Shown here: positions 16,517 to 25,122 of the stretch, one piece after another
Layout of the letters: each line of letters opens with the position of its first letter
How positions within the stretch are numbered: position 1 is the stretch's first letter
Origin: QHXN01 sp963785125
GTDB taxonomy: Bacteria; Acidobacteriota; Blastocatellia; Pyrinomonadales; Pyrinomonadaceae
NCBI GenBank assembly: GCA_963785125.1
Contig: CAWATU010000007.1
Location: forward strand, 930,001-994,000
Direction: 5' to 3'
DNA length: 64,000 bases
The notes under the pieces: generated by a model
Seen by the model: only the letters and a program-made list of their open reading frames with translations
Database searches by the model: none
What the model was told of the DNA's origin: nothing
Program-made: the position numbers and the translations under genes

Positions 16517-17791
16517 TTACTGCGGGGGCCAGGGAATGACTTTGGCGCGGGGCGTGGACTGCGGGGCGGGCGGTGGCGTTTGGCTGGGGGGAGGCGCCGC
16601 GACTGCGGGGCGCTGCGGTTCGGGTTCGGGCGTGCGCGTGGCGCGCGGGGCCGCGTCGGAGGCGTTGTCGTTGCGTGCGTCGCCGCGCGCGGGCGTCGAA
16701 GAGTCGTTCGCCCCGGCCCTGCGCCCGGACTGTCCCGCGTCCTGTGCGGAAGTGGCGCCGCCCTCAGAGACGACCGTCAACTCACGCGGCGCGTCGGACG
16801 CGACGGGCGCGACCGGGCCCTGCGGGACGTAGTAAGGCTGGCCGCCCCCGTTCGGGACGATGTAGGTCTGGTCGGGGACGGGCATGATTCCCTGCGCGTC
16901 CGGTGTGGGGAAGGCGGGCGAAGGCTCGGGCGTCGGGAGCAACGGCGCGGGCGTCTGCTGCGCGGCCGTCTGCTGCGCGACGGGCGAAGGCGCGGGCTGC
17001 GCTTCACCCCGCCGCGCGTTGTTCCTCTGCGTGAGCGCGAAGACCGCGACCCCGAAGGCGGTCAGCAGGAGCAGCACGCCCAGAGAGCCCTGCCAGGAGC
17101 GCAGAAAGTGTCCGAGCCTGAAGGTCGAAGCCGAAGGGTGTGCAGGGACGTGTCCGTCGCGCCTGACAGAGACGCCCGCCGCCGTCACGTTCGACGCATG
17201 GACATCCTCCTCCGCGCCGCTCGCGGGAGCGTGCCGCTTACCCGTCTCCTCTTCCCTGCCGGCGCCCCTGCGCCCGATGCGCCGCGAAAAGATTTCGACC
17301 TCGTCGGACGACTTCGCAGCCGCGGACTTCGTACGAACGTCCCCGGCCTTCTCAAACGCGCCCTCGACGACCTCGCGCGGCCTCGAAGCCTCCGCTTCGC
17401 GCAGGACATCCGCCATCGAAGCGAAGCCGCGGGCCTCGGCCCAACGCGCGGCCGTCGTCCCCAGACTGGTGCGCGCGGAGGCGTCCGCCCCACGCTCGAC
17501 GAGCAGACGCACGACCCCTTCGTGCCCGAAGAAGACGGCGAGGATGAGGGGCGTGAAGCCGTCCGCACGGCGTGCGCGCACGTCGGCGCCCGCGTCGAGC
17601 AGGACGCGCACGACCATCTCGTGGCCGCGCGCCGCGGCGCGCATGAGCGGCGTCTCGCCGCCGGGCGCACGGCGCTCGTCCGCGGACGCGCCGGAGGCCA
17701 GCAGCCGCGCCACCTCCGCGGCGTCGCCCGCCTCGGACGCGCCGAACAAAGTCTGCGCGTTCGTCATCTTCGTCGTGGTCTGTAAGCTCAC
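16517..17791 (-). CDS. Ankyrin-repeat membrane protein with long Pro/Ala-rich C-terminus
   Basis: Function unknown; probably a protein-interaction scaffold at the inner membrane. Three ankyrin repeats lie at about residues 15-125 (GGETPLMRAAARGHEMVVRVL, DGFTPLILAVFFGHEGVVRLL and a degenerate third, SLGTTAARWAEARGFASMADV). A charged linker follows, then one membrane helix (SLGVLLLLTAFGVAVFAL, about 235-252). The ~170-residue C-terminal region is rich in Pro, Ala, Gln and Thr. With ankyrins first, the repeats should be cytoplasmic. The longest frame starts at GTG 17791; ATG 17767 is the alternative, and neither has a clear ribosome site. It is divergent from selA. Confidence 0.8.
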   Translation of the reverse strand: MSLQTTTKMTNAQTLFGASEAGDAAEVARLLASGASADERRAPGGETPLMRAAARGHEMVVRVLLDAGADVRARRADGFTPLILAVFFGHEGVVRLLVERGADASARTSLGTTAARWAEARGFASMADVLREAEASRPREVVEGAFEKAGDVRTKSAAAKSSDEVEIFSRRIGRRGAGREEETGKRHAPASGAEEDVHASNVTAAGVSVRRDGHVPAHPSASTFRLGHFLRSWQGSLGVLLLLTAFGVAVFALTQRNNARRGEAQPAPSPVAQQTAAQQTPAPLLPTPEPSPAFPTPDAQGIMPVPDQTYIVPNGGGQPYYVPQGPVAPVASDAPRELTVVSEGGATSAQDAGQSGRRAGANDSSTPARGDARNDNASDAAPRATRTPEPEPQRPAVAAPPPSQTPPPAPQSTPRAKVIPWPPQ

Positions 17792-17892
17792 GGTTTTCGG
17801 TTTCGCAACGGGGCGGCGCGCGGCGTAGAATACGGCGGCGCCGATTTAAACTTACCACTAACGTCTCGTCCCTGACTACCAGCTCGGCCGAC

Positions 17893-19317
17893 ATGCCAGA
17901 TTCGACCCTGACAGAGAGACTGCGCGCGCTCCCCTCCATCGACGCGCTCCTGCGCACGCGTGAGGCTTTGGCGTTGCGCGACGCGCTCGGCGCCGAGCGT
18001 CTGACCGCGCTCGCGCGCGTCGTGACCGATGACCTGCGTGCGGAGCTTCGTTCTGACTTAGACCACGGCTCGACCGACGGTGTGCGCGAAGCGCTGCTCG
18101 CGGAGGCCGCGCGCAGGCTCGTGCTTTCGGCGGAGCGCGAGCGCGAGCGTGGGTTGCGACGCGTCATCAACGCGACGGGCGTTGTGCTACACACGAACCT
18201 CGGGCGCGCGCCGCTCTCGGAGGCCGCGCGCCGCGCCGTCGCCGAGGAGGCCGCAGGCTACTGCACGCTCGAATACGACACCGAGACGGGCGCGCGCGGA
18301 CGCCGCGGGGCGCGCGCCGAGGCGCTGCTCGCGGAGTTGACCGGCGCCGAAGAGGCTCTCGTCGTCAACAACTGCGCCGCCGCCGCGCTGCTCGTTTTGT
18401 CGGCGCTGGCGCGCGACGGCGAGAGCGTAGTCTCGCGCGGCGAGCTGGTCGAGATCGGCGGCGACTTCCGCGTGCCCGACGTGATGCGGCAGTCCGGCAC
18501 GACCATGATCGAGGTCGGGACGACGAACCGCACGCGCCTCTCCGACTACGAACGCGCCGTCGGCGAGCGCACGCGCCTGCTCGTGCGCGTGCATCCTTCA
18601 AACTACCGGATCGTCGGCTTCACGTCCGCGCCCGCGCTCGAAGAGCTGGCGCAGCTCGCGCACGAGCACGGCCTGTTGCTCTATGAAGACGCGGGCTCCG
18701 GCGCGCTCATCGACCTCGCGCCGCACGGCCTCTCTGGCGAGCCCGTCATACGCGACTCGGTCGCGCAGGGCGCCGACGTTGTCACCTTCAGCGGCGACAA
18801 GCTGCTCGGCTCGGCGCAGGCGGGGCTCGTCGTCGGCCGGCGCGAGACGATTGAACGTCTCCGCCGCCACCCGCTCTATCGCGCGCTGCGTGCGGACAAA
18901 CTGGCGCTGGCGGCGCTTGAAGCGACGCTCGAAGCGTACCGCCGCGGCGAGGCCGTGCGCGAGGTGCCCGCACTGTCGATGCTCAACGCCACGCGCGCCG
19001 ACATCGAGCGGCGCGCCCGCGCCTTCGCCGAACGCCTGTACGCACGTCTCGACCCGAACACTCTCAACCTCGACATCATCGACGGCGAGTCGGCCGTCGG
19101 CGGCGGCTCCGCCCCGACCACGCACCCGCCGACCGCGCTCGTCGCCCTCAACCACCCCACGCTCTCCGCCGACGCGCTCGACGCGCGCCTTCGCCGTCAA
19201 GCACCCCCGGTCGTCGCGCGCATCCTCGACGACCGCCTCGTCCTCGACCTGCGCACCGTGGATGGGTCAGAGGAGGACGAACTGCTCGAAGCGCTCGCAC
19301 GCCTCTCACAAGCCTGA
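17893..19317 (+). CDS. selA: L-seryl-tRNA(Sec) selenium transferase
   Basis: PLP enzyme that converts Ser-tRNA(Sec) to Sec-tRNA(Sec) with selenophosphate. The product has 474 residues, typical of SelA. The N-terminal SelA domain is followed by RRVINATGVVLHTNLGRAPLS (signature). The PLP fold has the lysine in TFSGDKLLGSAQAGLVVG (Lys303) and KLALAALEATLEAY downstream. selB, selD and tRNA-Sec are not seen in the window. It is divergent from the ankyrin gene, with about 100 bp between. Confidence 0.95.
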   Translation: MPDSTLTERLRALPSIDALLRTREALALRDALGAERLTALARVVTDDLRAELRSDLDHGSTDGVREALLAEAARRLVLSAERERERGLRRVINATGVVLHTNLGRAPLSEAARRAVAEEAAGYCTLEYDTETGARGRRGARAEALLAELTGAEEALVVNNCAAAALLVLSALARDGESVVSRGELVEIGGDFRVPDVMRQSGTTMIEVGTTNRTRLSDYERAVGERTRLLVRVHPSNYRIVGFTSAPALEELAQLAHEHGLLLYEDAGSGALIDLAPHGLSGEPVIRDSVAQGADVVTFSGDKLLGSAQAGLVVGRRETIERLRRHPLYRALRADKLALAALEATLEAYRRGEAVREVPALSMLNATRADIERRARAFAERLYARLDPNTLNLDIIDGESAVGGGSAPTTHPPTALVALNHPTLSADALDARLRRQAPPVVARILDDRLVLDLRTVDGSEEDELLEALARLSQA

Positions 19318-19451
19318 GATTGCGCCACGTCGGCGTCGAAAAATCATCTCTTGTTAACCCCGCGGCCGGCGTGGTAAGTTGGATTTGGGGGTCGTAAGCC
19401 CCCGACTCTCGGTCGGAATTCCTTCCTCAAACTTGCCCTCCCGGTAAAACC

Positions 19452-21494
19452 TTGAAAAGTCCGGTCTCTTTCTCTTTCAAATCGTTCCTCTTCTCGACGG
19501 CGCTGTCGCTGGGCGTGTCGGCGCTGGTGGCGGGGGCGTGGGGCGTGGGCGTTCTGGCGTCGCCGGGGGCGCTCTTCATGTTCGACGGCGCTTCGACGCC
19601 GAGCGTGCCGCCGCAGGTCTGGGTGGTACTGCTGCTCGTGGCGGTGGCGGGGCTCAGCGGCGGGTTCGCGGCCGAACGCTTCGGCGCGCGCCGCGCGCTG
19701 CTGGTGACGGCGTGCGCGCTGGTGGTTCTGTGTGCGGCCTCTCTGCTCGCCTCGCGCTTCCTGCACCTCGACATCGTGTTCGCGCCGATGATGTTCGCGG
19801 CGCTGGGCTCGCTGGTGGCGGCACAGGCGCGGCGTCTTTGGAAGATCGACTCGATGCTGACGGCGAACGTCGAGCGGCTGGCCGTCCGCCGCTCGGCGCT
19901 CGAAGGGCGCGGTGCGGACGGGCGACTGGTGAGCGGGCTGCGTCTGCTGAACACGGTGCTGCCGCTCGAAGAGGCCGTCATCTTCCGGCTCGACGAGTGG
20001 GGCGCGCCCATGCAGGCCGCGCGGATGCGCGCACAGGCGCGCGCGGGCACACGCGACGACGGCGGCAGCAACTCCGCCTGGCGTGAGGGCGTCGAGACAT
20101 GCGAGCGCGTGATGCGTTCGCGCGAACTGTTGGTGAAGGCGGAAGCTGCGGGCGACGGCGGGGTCTCGACAGTCGCGGTGCCGCTCTGCCACGACGGGCA
20201 GGCCTTCGGCGCGCTGCTGCTGCGCCTGCGCGGGCGGTTCGAAGAAGACGACCGGCCGCTGCTCGAAAACGTGAGCGCGCAGTTCGCGCGCAACCTCCAA
20301 CGCGACGACGCGCGCGCGCTCGACGTGCCGAGTGGGCGAGAGACTTTCTACTCCTCGCGCGCCGCGCGCCAGCGGCTCGAAGCCTTCGGCGTGGTGAGCG
20401 GGCTTCTGACCGAGCAGGGCTTCGCCGGGCTCGTTCTCTCCGAAGGGTCGGACGCGCACGCGGTCGCGTACCTCGACGGCACGCTCGCCTTCGTCAACCC
20501 CGCGATGCGCGCGTGTGCGCGGCTCGGCACGGCCGAGTGGCGCAAGCTCGACCTCTTCGCGCTGCTCGAACGCTTCCGCACGGGCGTCTTCGACGAGCCG
20601 CAGATCGCCGTCCGCCGCGTGCTCCAGACCGGACAGGTTTACGAGCGCGAGCTGACCTTCCTCGACCGCGGCGAGACGCTGCTGCTGCGCATCGCGCTCG
20701 TCACCAGCGCCGCGGCCGACGAGCGCGAGGGCGACGCCGCCGCGCGCGCGCCGCTCCCGCTCTGCCTCGCCGTCACCGTGCGCGACGTGACGCGGATGAA
20801 GGAGCTGGACAGGCTCAAGAGCGACATGCTCTCGCTCATGTCGCACGAGCTGCGCACACCCGTCACCTCCATCAACGGCTTTGCGGAGCTGCTGATGGCC
20901 GACGACAAAATTCCCGAAGACGCGCGCGAGTTCCTCTCGATCATCCACGCCGAGTCGCAGCGCGTCGCGCGTATGCTCTCGACCTTCCTCTCCGTGGCGA
21001 AGTTGGAGCAGAAGGACAGGCAGGAGGTCTTAATCGCGCCGCTCACGCTGGACGACGTGGTGCGCGAGGCCATCACGAGCTTCCAGCCCGTGGCGAAGCG
21101 CAAGCGCATCCGTCTGGTCGAGCGCGACGGGCAGCGGCTCCCGCCGGTCGCGGCCGACCGCGGCCTCATCACGCAGGCCGTCGCCAACCTCGTCGATAAC
21201 GCCATCAAGTACAGCCCCGAGCGCACGTCGGTCACACTCTCGACCGCGCTCGAAGCCGACACCGTGCGCCTCACGGTCGAAGACCGCGGCTACGGCATCC
21301 CGCCCGAAGATCAGGAACGCGTCTGGGAGAAGTTCTACCGCGTCGCGCGCGACGGGAGGATTAAGGAGGAAGAGTCCACGGGGCTCGGCCTCTCCTTCGT
21401 CCGTCAGGTCGTCGAGCAGCACGGCGGCCAGGTCTTCCTCGAATCCGCACCCGGCCTCGGCTCGAAGGTCGGCTTCACCCTGCCGCGTCTCTAA
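19452..21494 (+). CDS. Membrane sensor histidine kinase with GAF-like and PAS domains
   Basis: Two-component sensor of 680 residues. Three or four membrane segments lie at the N-terminus (SLGVSALVAGAWGVGVLA, VWVVLLLVAVAGLSGGFAA, LLVTACALVVLCAASLLA, FAPMMFAALGSLVAAQA). A GAF-like region follows (about 150-285, VSTVAVPLCHDGQAFGALLL), then a PAS-like region (about 310-445). HisKA has the phospho-acceptor His465 in LSLMSHELRTPVTSING. HATPase_c has N-box NLVDNAIKYSPE, G1 DRGYGIP, F-box EKFYR and G2 GLGLSFV. Start TTG 19452 is the longest option and has only a weak ribosome site. No response regulator is adjacent, so it is an orphan kinase here. Confidence 0.9.
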   Translation: MKSPVSFSFKSFLFSTALSLGVSALVAGAWGVGVLASPGALFMFDGASTPSVPPQVWVVLLLVAVAGLSGGFAAERFGARRALLVTACALVVLCAASLLASRFLHLDIVFAPMMFAALGSLVAAQARRLWKIDSMLTANVERLAVRRSALEGRGADGRLVSGLRLLNTVLPLEEAVIFRLDEWGAPMQAARMRAQARAGTRDDGGSNSAWREGVETCERVMRSRELLVKAEAAGDGGVSTVAVPLCHDGQAFGALLLRLRGRFEEDDRPLLENVSAQFARNLQRDDARALDVPSGRETFYSSRAARQRLEAFGVVSGLLTEQGFAGLVLSEGSDAHAVAYLDGTLAFVNPAMRACARLGTAEWRKLDLFALLERFRTGVFDEPQIAVRRVLQTGQVYERELTFLDRGETLLLRIALVTSAAADEREGDAAARAPLPLCLAVTVRDVTRMKELDRLKSDMLSLMSHELRTPVTSINGFAELLMADDKIPEDAREFLSIIHAESQRVARMLSTFLSVAKLEQKDRQEVLIAPLTLDDVVREAITSFQPVAKRKRIRLVERDGQRLPPVAADRGLITQAVANLVDNAIKYSPERTSVTLSTALEADTVRLTVEDRGYGIPPEDQERVWEKFYRVARDGRIKEEESTGLGLSFVRQVVEQHGGQVFLESAPGLGSKVGFTLPRL

Positions 21495-21548
21495 GCGTGC
21501 GAACAACTCCCGCGCGAACGCTCACCCCCACCCCGAAAGGAGTCTGAA

Positions 21549-22169
21549 ATGTTTGGCAAAAAGCAGGAGTTCGATCTGCCGGAGATGCCCGGCGTCTGCC
21601 TCTCGTGCGGCGCCCGCGGGCCGCTCGCGCCCGCCAAGTTTGAGTTCCGCTACACGTCGAAGTTGAGCATCCTCGCGACCATACTCGCGCTCTGCGCGGG
21701 GATTCTGTATACGCGCGAGATGGTCTACCGCCTTGAACTGCCCGTCTGCGGCGCGTGCTCGGCGCACCTCAAACGCGCGAAGACGGTGATGGTTCTGGGG
21801 TACGTACTCTTCTTACCGACATTCTTGCTCGTGTGTCTCCTCACCGTAAATCTCGCGATACTCCTCGGCACGCCGGCCGTGTACATCGTCGCGGCGTGCG
21901 TCTATCACAGCGTCTTGCGCGGGCGCGGCACCCCGAAGGTCGCGCACATGGACAACGAGCGTCTCGCGTTCAACGTGCCCGGCTACGGCGTATTCGTGCT
22001 CGTCGAGCCCAAGCCCAAGACCGGCCGTGAGCCGCGCCGTCAGGCGGCGCCCGCGCAGACCCCGAAGCTCAACCGCTCCGTCTGCGAGGGCTGCGGCTTC
22101 ATCAACTTCCCGAACGTCCTGGAGTGTAAGAAGTGCCACGCGCCTTTGGGCGCGGGCGTCGGCGTCTGA
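21549..22169 (+). CDS. Membrane protein with N- and C-terminal zinc ribbons
   Basis: Product of 206 residues, function unknown. ATG 21549 is preceded by AAAGGAG. The N-terminal part has CLSC (about 17-20) and CGAC (about 74-77). Two or three hydrophobic segments are seen (SILATILALCAGILYT, VMVLGYVLFLPTFLLVCLL, AILLGTPAVYIVAACVY). The last 35 residues are a RanBP/zinc-ribbon-like CEGCGF...CKKCHAPLG. It follows the histidine kinase by 54 bp on the same strand, so the two may be cotranscribed. Confidence 0.72.
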   Translation: MFGKKQEFDLPEMPGVCLSCGARGPLAPAKFEFRYTSKLSILATILALCAGILYTREMVYRLELPVCGACSAHLKRAKTVMVLGYVLFLPTFLLVCLLTVNLAILLGTPAVYIVAACVYHSVLRGRGTPKVAHMDNERLAFNVPGYGVFVLVEPKPKTGREPRRQAAPAQTPKLNRSVCEGCGFINFPNVLECKKCHAPLGAGVGV

Positions 22170-22175
22170 GCGCGT

Positions 22176-22589
22176 CTACTTGCGGTTGATCGTCCCGCGG
22201 CAGCCCTCGGCCTTGCAGTGACAGCGGTAGTCGTCTGGGTGATGCGTGGAGATGTAGTCGCAGGTGATCTCTTCGCCGGGACGGATGTCGCGCAGCGCCA
22301 TGAAGAGCAGGTGACCGCGCGTGAGGCGCATGTAGCAGTTGGGCTTGCAGGAGTGGTTGATGTAGTGCGTGCCGTTGCCGCCGCGCGCGCCGTCGAGGTG
22401 GCGCCCCTGATCGAGGGCGCAGATGCGGTGCTTGCGGCGTGCCTTGATGCGGCGCTCGACCTCGCGATCCGAGATGAGCTCGCCCGCATACTCGGCGATC
22501 TTCCTGCCCTTCGGGAAGAACTGGGTGGCAAAGCAGCCCCGCCCGTCGATGGGCGACTTCTGGATGGCGAGACCCTGTGCGAGTTTCAT
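22176..22589 (-). CDS. SET-domain protein-lysine methyltransferase
   Basis: S-adenosylmethionine-dependent SET domain occupying almost the whole 137-residue protein. Motifs: IDGRGCFATQFFPKGRKIAEY near the N-terminus, GNGTHYINHSCKPNC (the NHSCxPN signature), then LRDIRPGEEITCDY (the E-E-L-x-x-D-Y-like motif). A post-SET-like cysteine pair follows (CHCKAEGCRG). I start it at ATG 22589: the frame extends to 22658, but that extension is translated inverted repeat. There is no ribosome site, because the repeat arm ends a few bases before the ATG; translation may be leaderless or inefficient. The substrate is unknown. Confidence 0.88.
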   Translation of the reverse strand: MKLAQGLAIQKSPIDGRGCFATQFFPKGRKIAEYAGELISDREVERRIKARRKHRICALDQGRHLDGARGGNGTHYINHSCKPNCYMRLTRGHLLFMALRDIRPGEEITCDYISTHHPDDYRCHCKAEGCRGTINRK

Positions 22590-22593
22590 AGAA

Positions 22594-22701
22594 CAGTAGG
22601 CAGATGGCAGTAGGCAGTTAAGAGAGCCGCTGTCGAAAACTGTGAATTGACCTTTCAACGCTCATCACGCGGGGCGACAGCCTACTGCCATCTGCCTACT
22701 G
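22594..22701. repeat. Perfect 22-bp inverted repeat of the CAGTAGGCAG family
   Basis: The 22-nt arm at 22594-22615 (beginning CAGTAGGCAGATGG) is perfectly complementary to 22680-22701. The 64-nt spacer contains a smaller CTGTCG/CGACAG pair. The right arm continues into CTGCTTTAA, where the complement of CAGTAG forms the last codon and stop of the next gene. It may act as a bidirectional terminator between the two minus-strand genes. Confidence 0.85.
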
Positions 22702-22702
22702 C

Positions 22703-23224
22703 CTACTGCTTTAAGCGGAAGCTGCGCGCGATGGCGTCGGTCTGGTTCTGGATGCGCTGGAGCTTGTCGCGCAGGCCGGTGAAGTGGAGCACGTAGACCG
22801 TGCGGCCGTCGGCCTGAAGGTAGTAGACGCGGCCGGCCATCGGCTTCCCGCCGTGCGTGTACTCGTAGTTGAGAACGACGCCGCTCAGCCGCCCCGTGAA
22901 GCGCTCGTCCTTGCCGGCGACGAAGCCCGGCTGGTAGCGCAGCTTGGTGTCGGCCTCGGCGCGCGCGTACTCCTGAAGCTTCGTGCCGCCCTCGACCACC
23001 TCGCGCCGCAGGCGCAGGTAGCCGTCCGGGCGCACGCCGTTGACGAACTCCAAGTGCCGGCGCTCGCTGTCGGGGCGCGGTACGGGCTTCCAGACTTCGG
23101 AGGGGAGTTCGATGGCGTACTCGTCCGTCTCGCTCGTGTAAGGCTGCTCCTGCGCCGAGGCGACGGCCGCGCCAAAGGCCAGGAGCGCGAGCGCGCAGGT
23201 GAAAAGCTTCGTGGTGCGTCGCAT
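22703..23224 (-). CDS. Secreted protein of unknown function (PsbP/DUF1795-like)
   Basis: Product of 173 residues with a clear signal peptide (MRRTTKLFTCALALLAFGAAVASA, cleavage near residue 24). The mature part contains YTSETDEYAIELPSEVWKPV and VLNYEYTHGGKPMAGRVYYL, then VYVLHFTGLRDKLQRIQNQT and a C-terminal AIARSFRLKQ. This pattern is typical of small PsbP-like or DUF1795-like periplasmic proteins. The catalytic or binding role is unknown. The CAG TAG end is supplied by the repeat family. Confidence 0.75.
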   Translation of the reverse strand: MRRTTKLFTCALALLAFGAAVASAQEQPYTSETDEYAIELPSEVWKPVPRPDSERRHLEFVNGVRPDGYLRLRREVVEGGTKLQEYARAEADTKLRYQPGFVAGKDERFTGRLSGVVLNYEYTHGGKPMAGRVYYLQADGRTVYVLHFTGLRDKLQRIQNQTDAIARSFRLKQ

Positions 23225-23338
23225 ATTTTAGTCCTACTCCTTATTCGCGCCGCGCACGCGGCGGACGGGGTTTCGGAGGGTCTCTAATTCCGGTCAGATG
23301 TTGCGCGAGCGCGCAGGTGTTGCCCGACCTGCTCCTGC

Positions 23339-24349
23339 TCAGGACTTGCTCCGGAGGTCTTTGACCATGGCGCGCAACTGCTCGGCGTCCGCGGCCTTAG
23401 GCGTGAGCTTGAGGTAGGTCTCGATCTCGTCGGCGGCGCGCTTATATTCCTTCCTCCCCCAGTAGATGCCGCCGAGCCACCTGTGCGCCAGAGCCACCTG
23501 GTCTCCGCCGAGCCTGACCGCCTGCTGAAGCTCAAGCTCCGCCTCTTCGTGCTGCCTCATCCCGATGAGGGCGATGCCGAGGTAGAGGTGGCCGGCCGCG
23601 GATTTGCCGAGACGCTTGAGGGCAGCGCGCAACTGCTTCTCAGCCTCGGGGAAATCCTTCTTCTGCGTGAGCGCCGTGCCGTAGTTGAGCTGCACGAAGG
23701 GGTCGTCCGGCAAAGACTTCGACGCGGCCTTGTACTCTTCGAGCGCCTTGTCGAGCTTGCCCGTGCGCATGTAGACGAGCCCAAGCTCGTTGCGCGCGAG
23801 CCCGAACTGCGGGTGCTGCGTGATGGCCTGTCCGAGCAAAGAAGCGGCCTTGTCGTTGTCACCCTTGCGCGCAGCCTCCTGCGCCTTGACGTAGAGTTCG
23901 ACCGTGGGCTTCGGCACGCCCGCGAGCGCGGGGTTCGACTCGGGCTTAAGCCGGAGGTAGACGGGCACGTTGACCTTCTCCGTCAGGCCGCCGAGGTAGA
24001 CCGACTCGCGCACCATCTCGTACTCGGCGCCGGCGTCGATGGTCAGCTCGTAGGGGCCGGGCTCAAGGTTGTTGACGATGAAGACGCCGTCCTCGCCAGC
24101 CGTGGCCGAGCGCACGCCGCCGTTCGAGCTGGAGATCGAGATGCGCACGCGCGACTCGGGCAGGCGCCCTGTCGGGCTGATGATATGACCCTGGATCGAA
24201 CGCGTGCCGCCGGCCGTCCCGCCGCCCGCGTCGCCGCGGTGCGCGCCGATGCCCTGCGCCCACGCACCGAGTTGAAGGGTGCAGAGCAGCGCGAAGCCGA
24301 AGAGTAAGCGCGGGAGTGCGGAGAGGGGATGCAAAGTTCTTACAGACAC
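23339..24349 (-). CDS. Secreted TPR protein with carboxypeptidase-regulatory-like domain
   Basis: Product of 336 residues. The signal peptide is LPRLLFGFALLCTLQLGAWA (about residues 13-31). A carboxypeptidase-regulatory-like beta domain follows (RSIQGHIISPTGRLPESRVRI to LEPGPYELTIDA, about 49-105). From about residue 150 to 325 there are four or five TPRs (e.g. PQFGLARNELGLVYMRTGKL, PFVQLNYGTALTQKKDFPEA, AAGHLYLGIALIGMRQHEEA). It is probably a periplasmic or outer-membrane-associated scaffold. It ends 24 bp after the upstream rph-murI block on the same strand. Confidence 0.85.
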   Translation of the reverse strand: MSVRTLHPLSALPRLLFGFALLCTLQLGAWAQGIGAHRGDAGGGTAGGTRSIQGHIISPTGRLPESRVRISISSSNGGVRSATAGEDGVFIVNNLEPGPYELTIDAGAEYEMVRESVYLGGLTEKVNVPVYLRLKPESNPALAGVPKPTVELYVKAQEAARKGDNDKAASLLGQAITQHPQFGLARNELGLVYMRTGKLDKALEEYKAASKSLPDDPFVQLNYGTALTQKKDFPEAEKQLRAALKRLGKSAAGHLYLGIALIGMRQHEEAELELQQAVRLGGDQVALAHRWLGGIYWGRKEYKRAADEIETYLKLTPKAADAEQLRAMVKDLRSKS

Positions 24350-24372
24350 TTTCTCAAATCTCCTTGGAAGTC

Positions 24373-25122
24373 TTATGCCTGCTCGGCGGCGGCGCGCTGT
24401 GCGGCGAAGAGCGTCTGGAGGCCGCCGCGCGCGAGCAGGAGCAGCGCGTCCATCTGCTCGCGGCTGAACGGCTCGCCCTCGGCCGTGCCCTGCAACTCGA
24501 CGAAGCGGCCGTCGCCCGTGCAGACGACGTTCATGTCCACTTCGGCGCGCGAGTCCTCGTCGTACTTGAGGTCGAGGAGCGGCGTGCCCGCGACGACGCC
24601 GACGCTGACGGCCGCCACCTCGCCCGTGACCGGCAGAACCGAGAGCCTATTCTCCCTGACGAGTCGCCGGCAGGCAAGCACCAGCGCGACGTAGGCGCCC
24701 GTGATGGCGGCCGTCCGCGTTCCGCCGTCGGCCTGTAGCACGTCGCAGTCGATGGTGATGGTGCGCTCGCCGAGTTTCGAGAGGTTCGTCACGGCGCGCA
24801 ACGAGCGGCCGATGAGCCGCTGTATCTCGTGCGTGCGTCCCGAGGGGCCGCCGCGTCCCGTCTCGCGCTGCGTGCGCTGCGGCGTGGCGCGCGGCAGCAT
24901 CGAGTATTCGGCCGTGAGCCACCCCTGGCCCGAGTTGCGCCGGAAGGGCGGGACGCGGTCTTCGAGCGTGGCGGTGCAGATGACGCGCGTCTGCCCCATC
25001 TCGATGAGCGCCGAGCCTTCGGCGTACGGCATGAAGCCGGGCGTGATGCGCAGCTCGCGCAGCGCGTCGGGGGCGCGCCCGTCCGTGCGCGCGAAAGTAG
25101 TGTTAGCGGGGTTGAAGCTCAT
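24373..25122 (-). CDS. rph: Ribonuclease PH
   Basis: Phosphorolytic 3' exoribonuclease that trims tRNA precursors. The product has 249 residues, near the usual 240. Motifs: ALRELRITPGFMPYAEGSALI, GWLTAEYSMLPRATPQRTQRE, GRTHEIQRLIGRSLRAVTNL, TITIDCDVLQADGGTRTAAI and DLKYDEDSRAEVDMNVV, all typical of RNase PH. Its start overlaps the end of murI by 20 bases, implying coupled translation. Confidence 0.96.
   Translation of the reverse strand: MSFNPANTTFARTDGRAPDALRELRITPGFMPYAEGSALIEMGQTRVICTATLEDRVPPFRRNSGQGWLTAEYSMLPRATPQRTQRETGRGGPSGRTHEIQRLIGRSLRAVTNLSKLGERTITIDCDVLQADGGTRTAAITGAYVALVLACRRLVRENRLSVLPVTGEVAAVSVGVVAGTPLLDLKYDEDSRAEVDMNVVCTGDGRFVELQGTAEGEPFSREQMDALLLLARGGLQTLFAAQRAAAEQA

Noticed and set aside
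19344..20948. 534-residue minus-strand frame
   Set aside because: Antisense to the histidine kinase; it has no domain.
22594..22701. CRISPR array
   Set aside because: The repeats are inverted arms made of ~7-nt words, with no regular direct repeats and spacers and no cas genes.
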